From Anaerolineales bacterium (lineage in GTDB: Bacteria; Chloroflexota; Anaerolineae; Anaerolineales; VGOW01): a stretch of 5,490 bases of DNA. The notes under the pieces were generated by a model, which had not been told where the DNA came from, did not search any database, and was given only the letters and a program-made list of their open reading frames with translations. This document shows, one piece after another, positions 4,943 to 5,490 of the stretch (position 1 is the first letter of the stretch; every line of letters begins with the position of its first letter). Location: the NCBI GenBank assembly GCA_919901875.1, contig CAKKQG010000368.1, positions 1 through 5,490 on the forward strand, in the 5' to 3' direction. The translations under genes and the position numbers were made by a program.

Positions 4943-5490
4943 ATGCTGACTGAACTCTCCATCCAAAATTTTGCGATCATTGATCAACTGACTCTCAGCT
5001 TCGCGCGCGGATTCAACGTCCTCACCGGCGAGACGGGCGCGGGCAAATCGATCATCATTGACGCCGTCAGCCTGATCCTCGGCGGACGAAGTGAGGCGAG
5101 CATGGTGCGCGCCGACACCGAAGCGGCGCATTTGGAGGGAGTGTTCTCTCTCAATGAGGAAATGCGCGCTGCCATTGATCCGATCTTGGAGCGTGAGTCA
5201 CTACAAGCCGATGATGATCCGAACTCGATCACCATCACCCGCGAGATCAGACGTGAAGGGCGCAACATTTGCCGCGTGAACGGGCGCACGGTGAGCTTGG
5301 CGATTCTAAAAGAGGTCGGTCAACAGCTCATTGACATTCATGGTCAGTCGGAACACCTCTCGCTGTTGCGCGTGCGTGAGCATTTATTTTTGTTGGATCG
5401 TTATGCCGCTCTTGAAGCGCAACGCGCCGAACTTTCTAACACCGCGCGCGAATTAAATAAAATTCGCCACGAACTGGATGAACTGATCAA
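4943..5490 (+). CDS. recN: DNA repair protein RecN, N-terminal third (cut by the window edge)
   Basis: RecN is an SMC-like ATPase that acts at double-strand breaks during recombinational repair. I translated 182 residues from ATG 4943; the family is about 550-600 residues long. MLTELSIQNFAIIDQLTL is the typical start. Walker A GETGAGKS is at 29-36 with IIIDAVSLILGGRS following. NICRVNGRTVSL (108-119) and LIDIHGQSEHLSLL (129-142), which contains the Q-loop glutamine, are RecN signatures. From about residue 155 the sequence becomes Glu/Arg/Leu-rich (ALEAQRAELS, ELNKIRHELDEL), which is the beginning of the coiled coil. The Walker B and signature motifs lie outside. The start is three bases after the preceding stop codon with only a weak GGA upstream, so translational coupling is likely. 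No LexA box is evident upstream. Confidence 0.97.
   Translation, partial: MLTELSIQNFAIIDQLTLSFARGFNVLTGETGAGKSIIIDAVSLILGGRSEASMVRADTEAAHLEGVFSLNEEMRAAIDPILERESLQADDDPNSITITREIRREGRNICRVNGRTVSLAILKEVGQQLIDIHGQSEHLSLLRVREHLFLLDRYAALEAQRAELSNTARELNKIRHELDELI

Noticed and set aside
1..5490. A defence, secondary-metabolite or phage system
   Set aside because: All seven protein genes are assigned to metabolic, signalling, repair, peptidase or membrane families. No nuclease, integrase, toxin or biosynthetic core gene is present.

Overview
The window looks like chromosomal sequence from a member of the Chloroflexota, most likely of the Anaerolineae type. This is inferred from style rather than a database match. 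An extracytoplasmic protein carries a long Thr/Pro linker with TPTRTP-like units, the C39-type peptidase has the NPEAGFVG...WGxIPP...YG signature that I associate with that group, and short palindromic repeats lie between genes. No phage, CRISPR, toxin-antitoxin or defence genes are visible. This is mostly a housekeeping region with a few unusual details.

Layout. The left 3.27 kb is read from the minus strand and the right 2.17 kb from the plus strand, diverging at a 53-base gap (3267-3319). On the minus strand, in transcription order, come: a membrane-anchored C39-like cysteine peptidase (3266-2334); a 30-base palindrome that supplies its stop codon; a tRNA-Arg with anticodon GCG (2266-2194), its own consensus promoter and a strong intrinsic terminator; then, from a separate extended -10 promoter, a three-gene operon. 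That operon encodes a membrane-anchored PsbP-like lipoprotein-sized protein (2094-1429), a stand-alone receiver-domain response regulator (1405-1028) and an isocitrate dehydrogenase-like enzyme (1031 to beyond base 1). The last two genes overlap by four bases (ATGA).

On the plus strand come NAD kinase (3320-4180), a 210-base gap mostly filled by a MITE-like imperfect inverted repeat, a zinc-finger/four-helix membrane protein (4391-4939), and the first third of recN (4943 to beyond 5490) three bases further on. nadK next to recN is a widely conserved bacterial arrangement; here the membrane-protein gene and the repeat element lie between them.

How the genes fit together. NAD kinase makes NADP from NAD, and the dehydrogenase on the other arm uses NAD or NADP, but they are in different transcription units and no direct link is shown. 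The most system-like unit is the PsbP-like/receiver/dehydrogenase operon, where tight coupling of a DNA-binding-free receiver to a central-carbon enzyme is unexplained. Both genes facing the divergent gap have a -10 element so close to the start codon that their mRNAs are predicted to be leaderless or nearly so.
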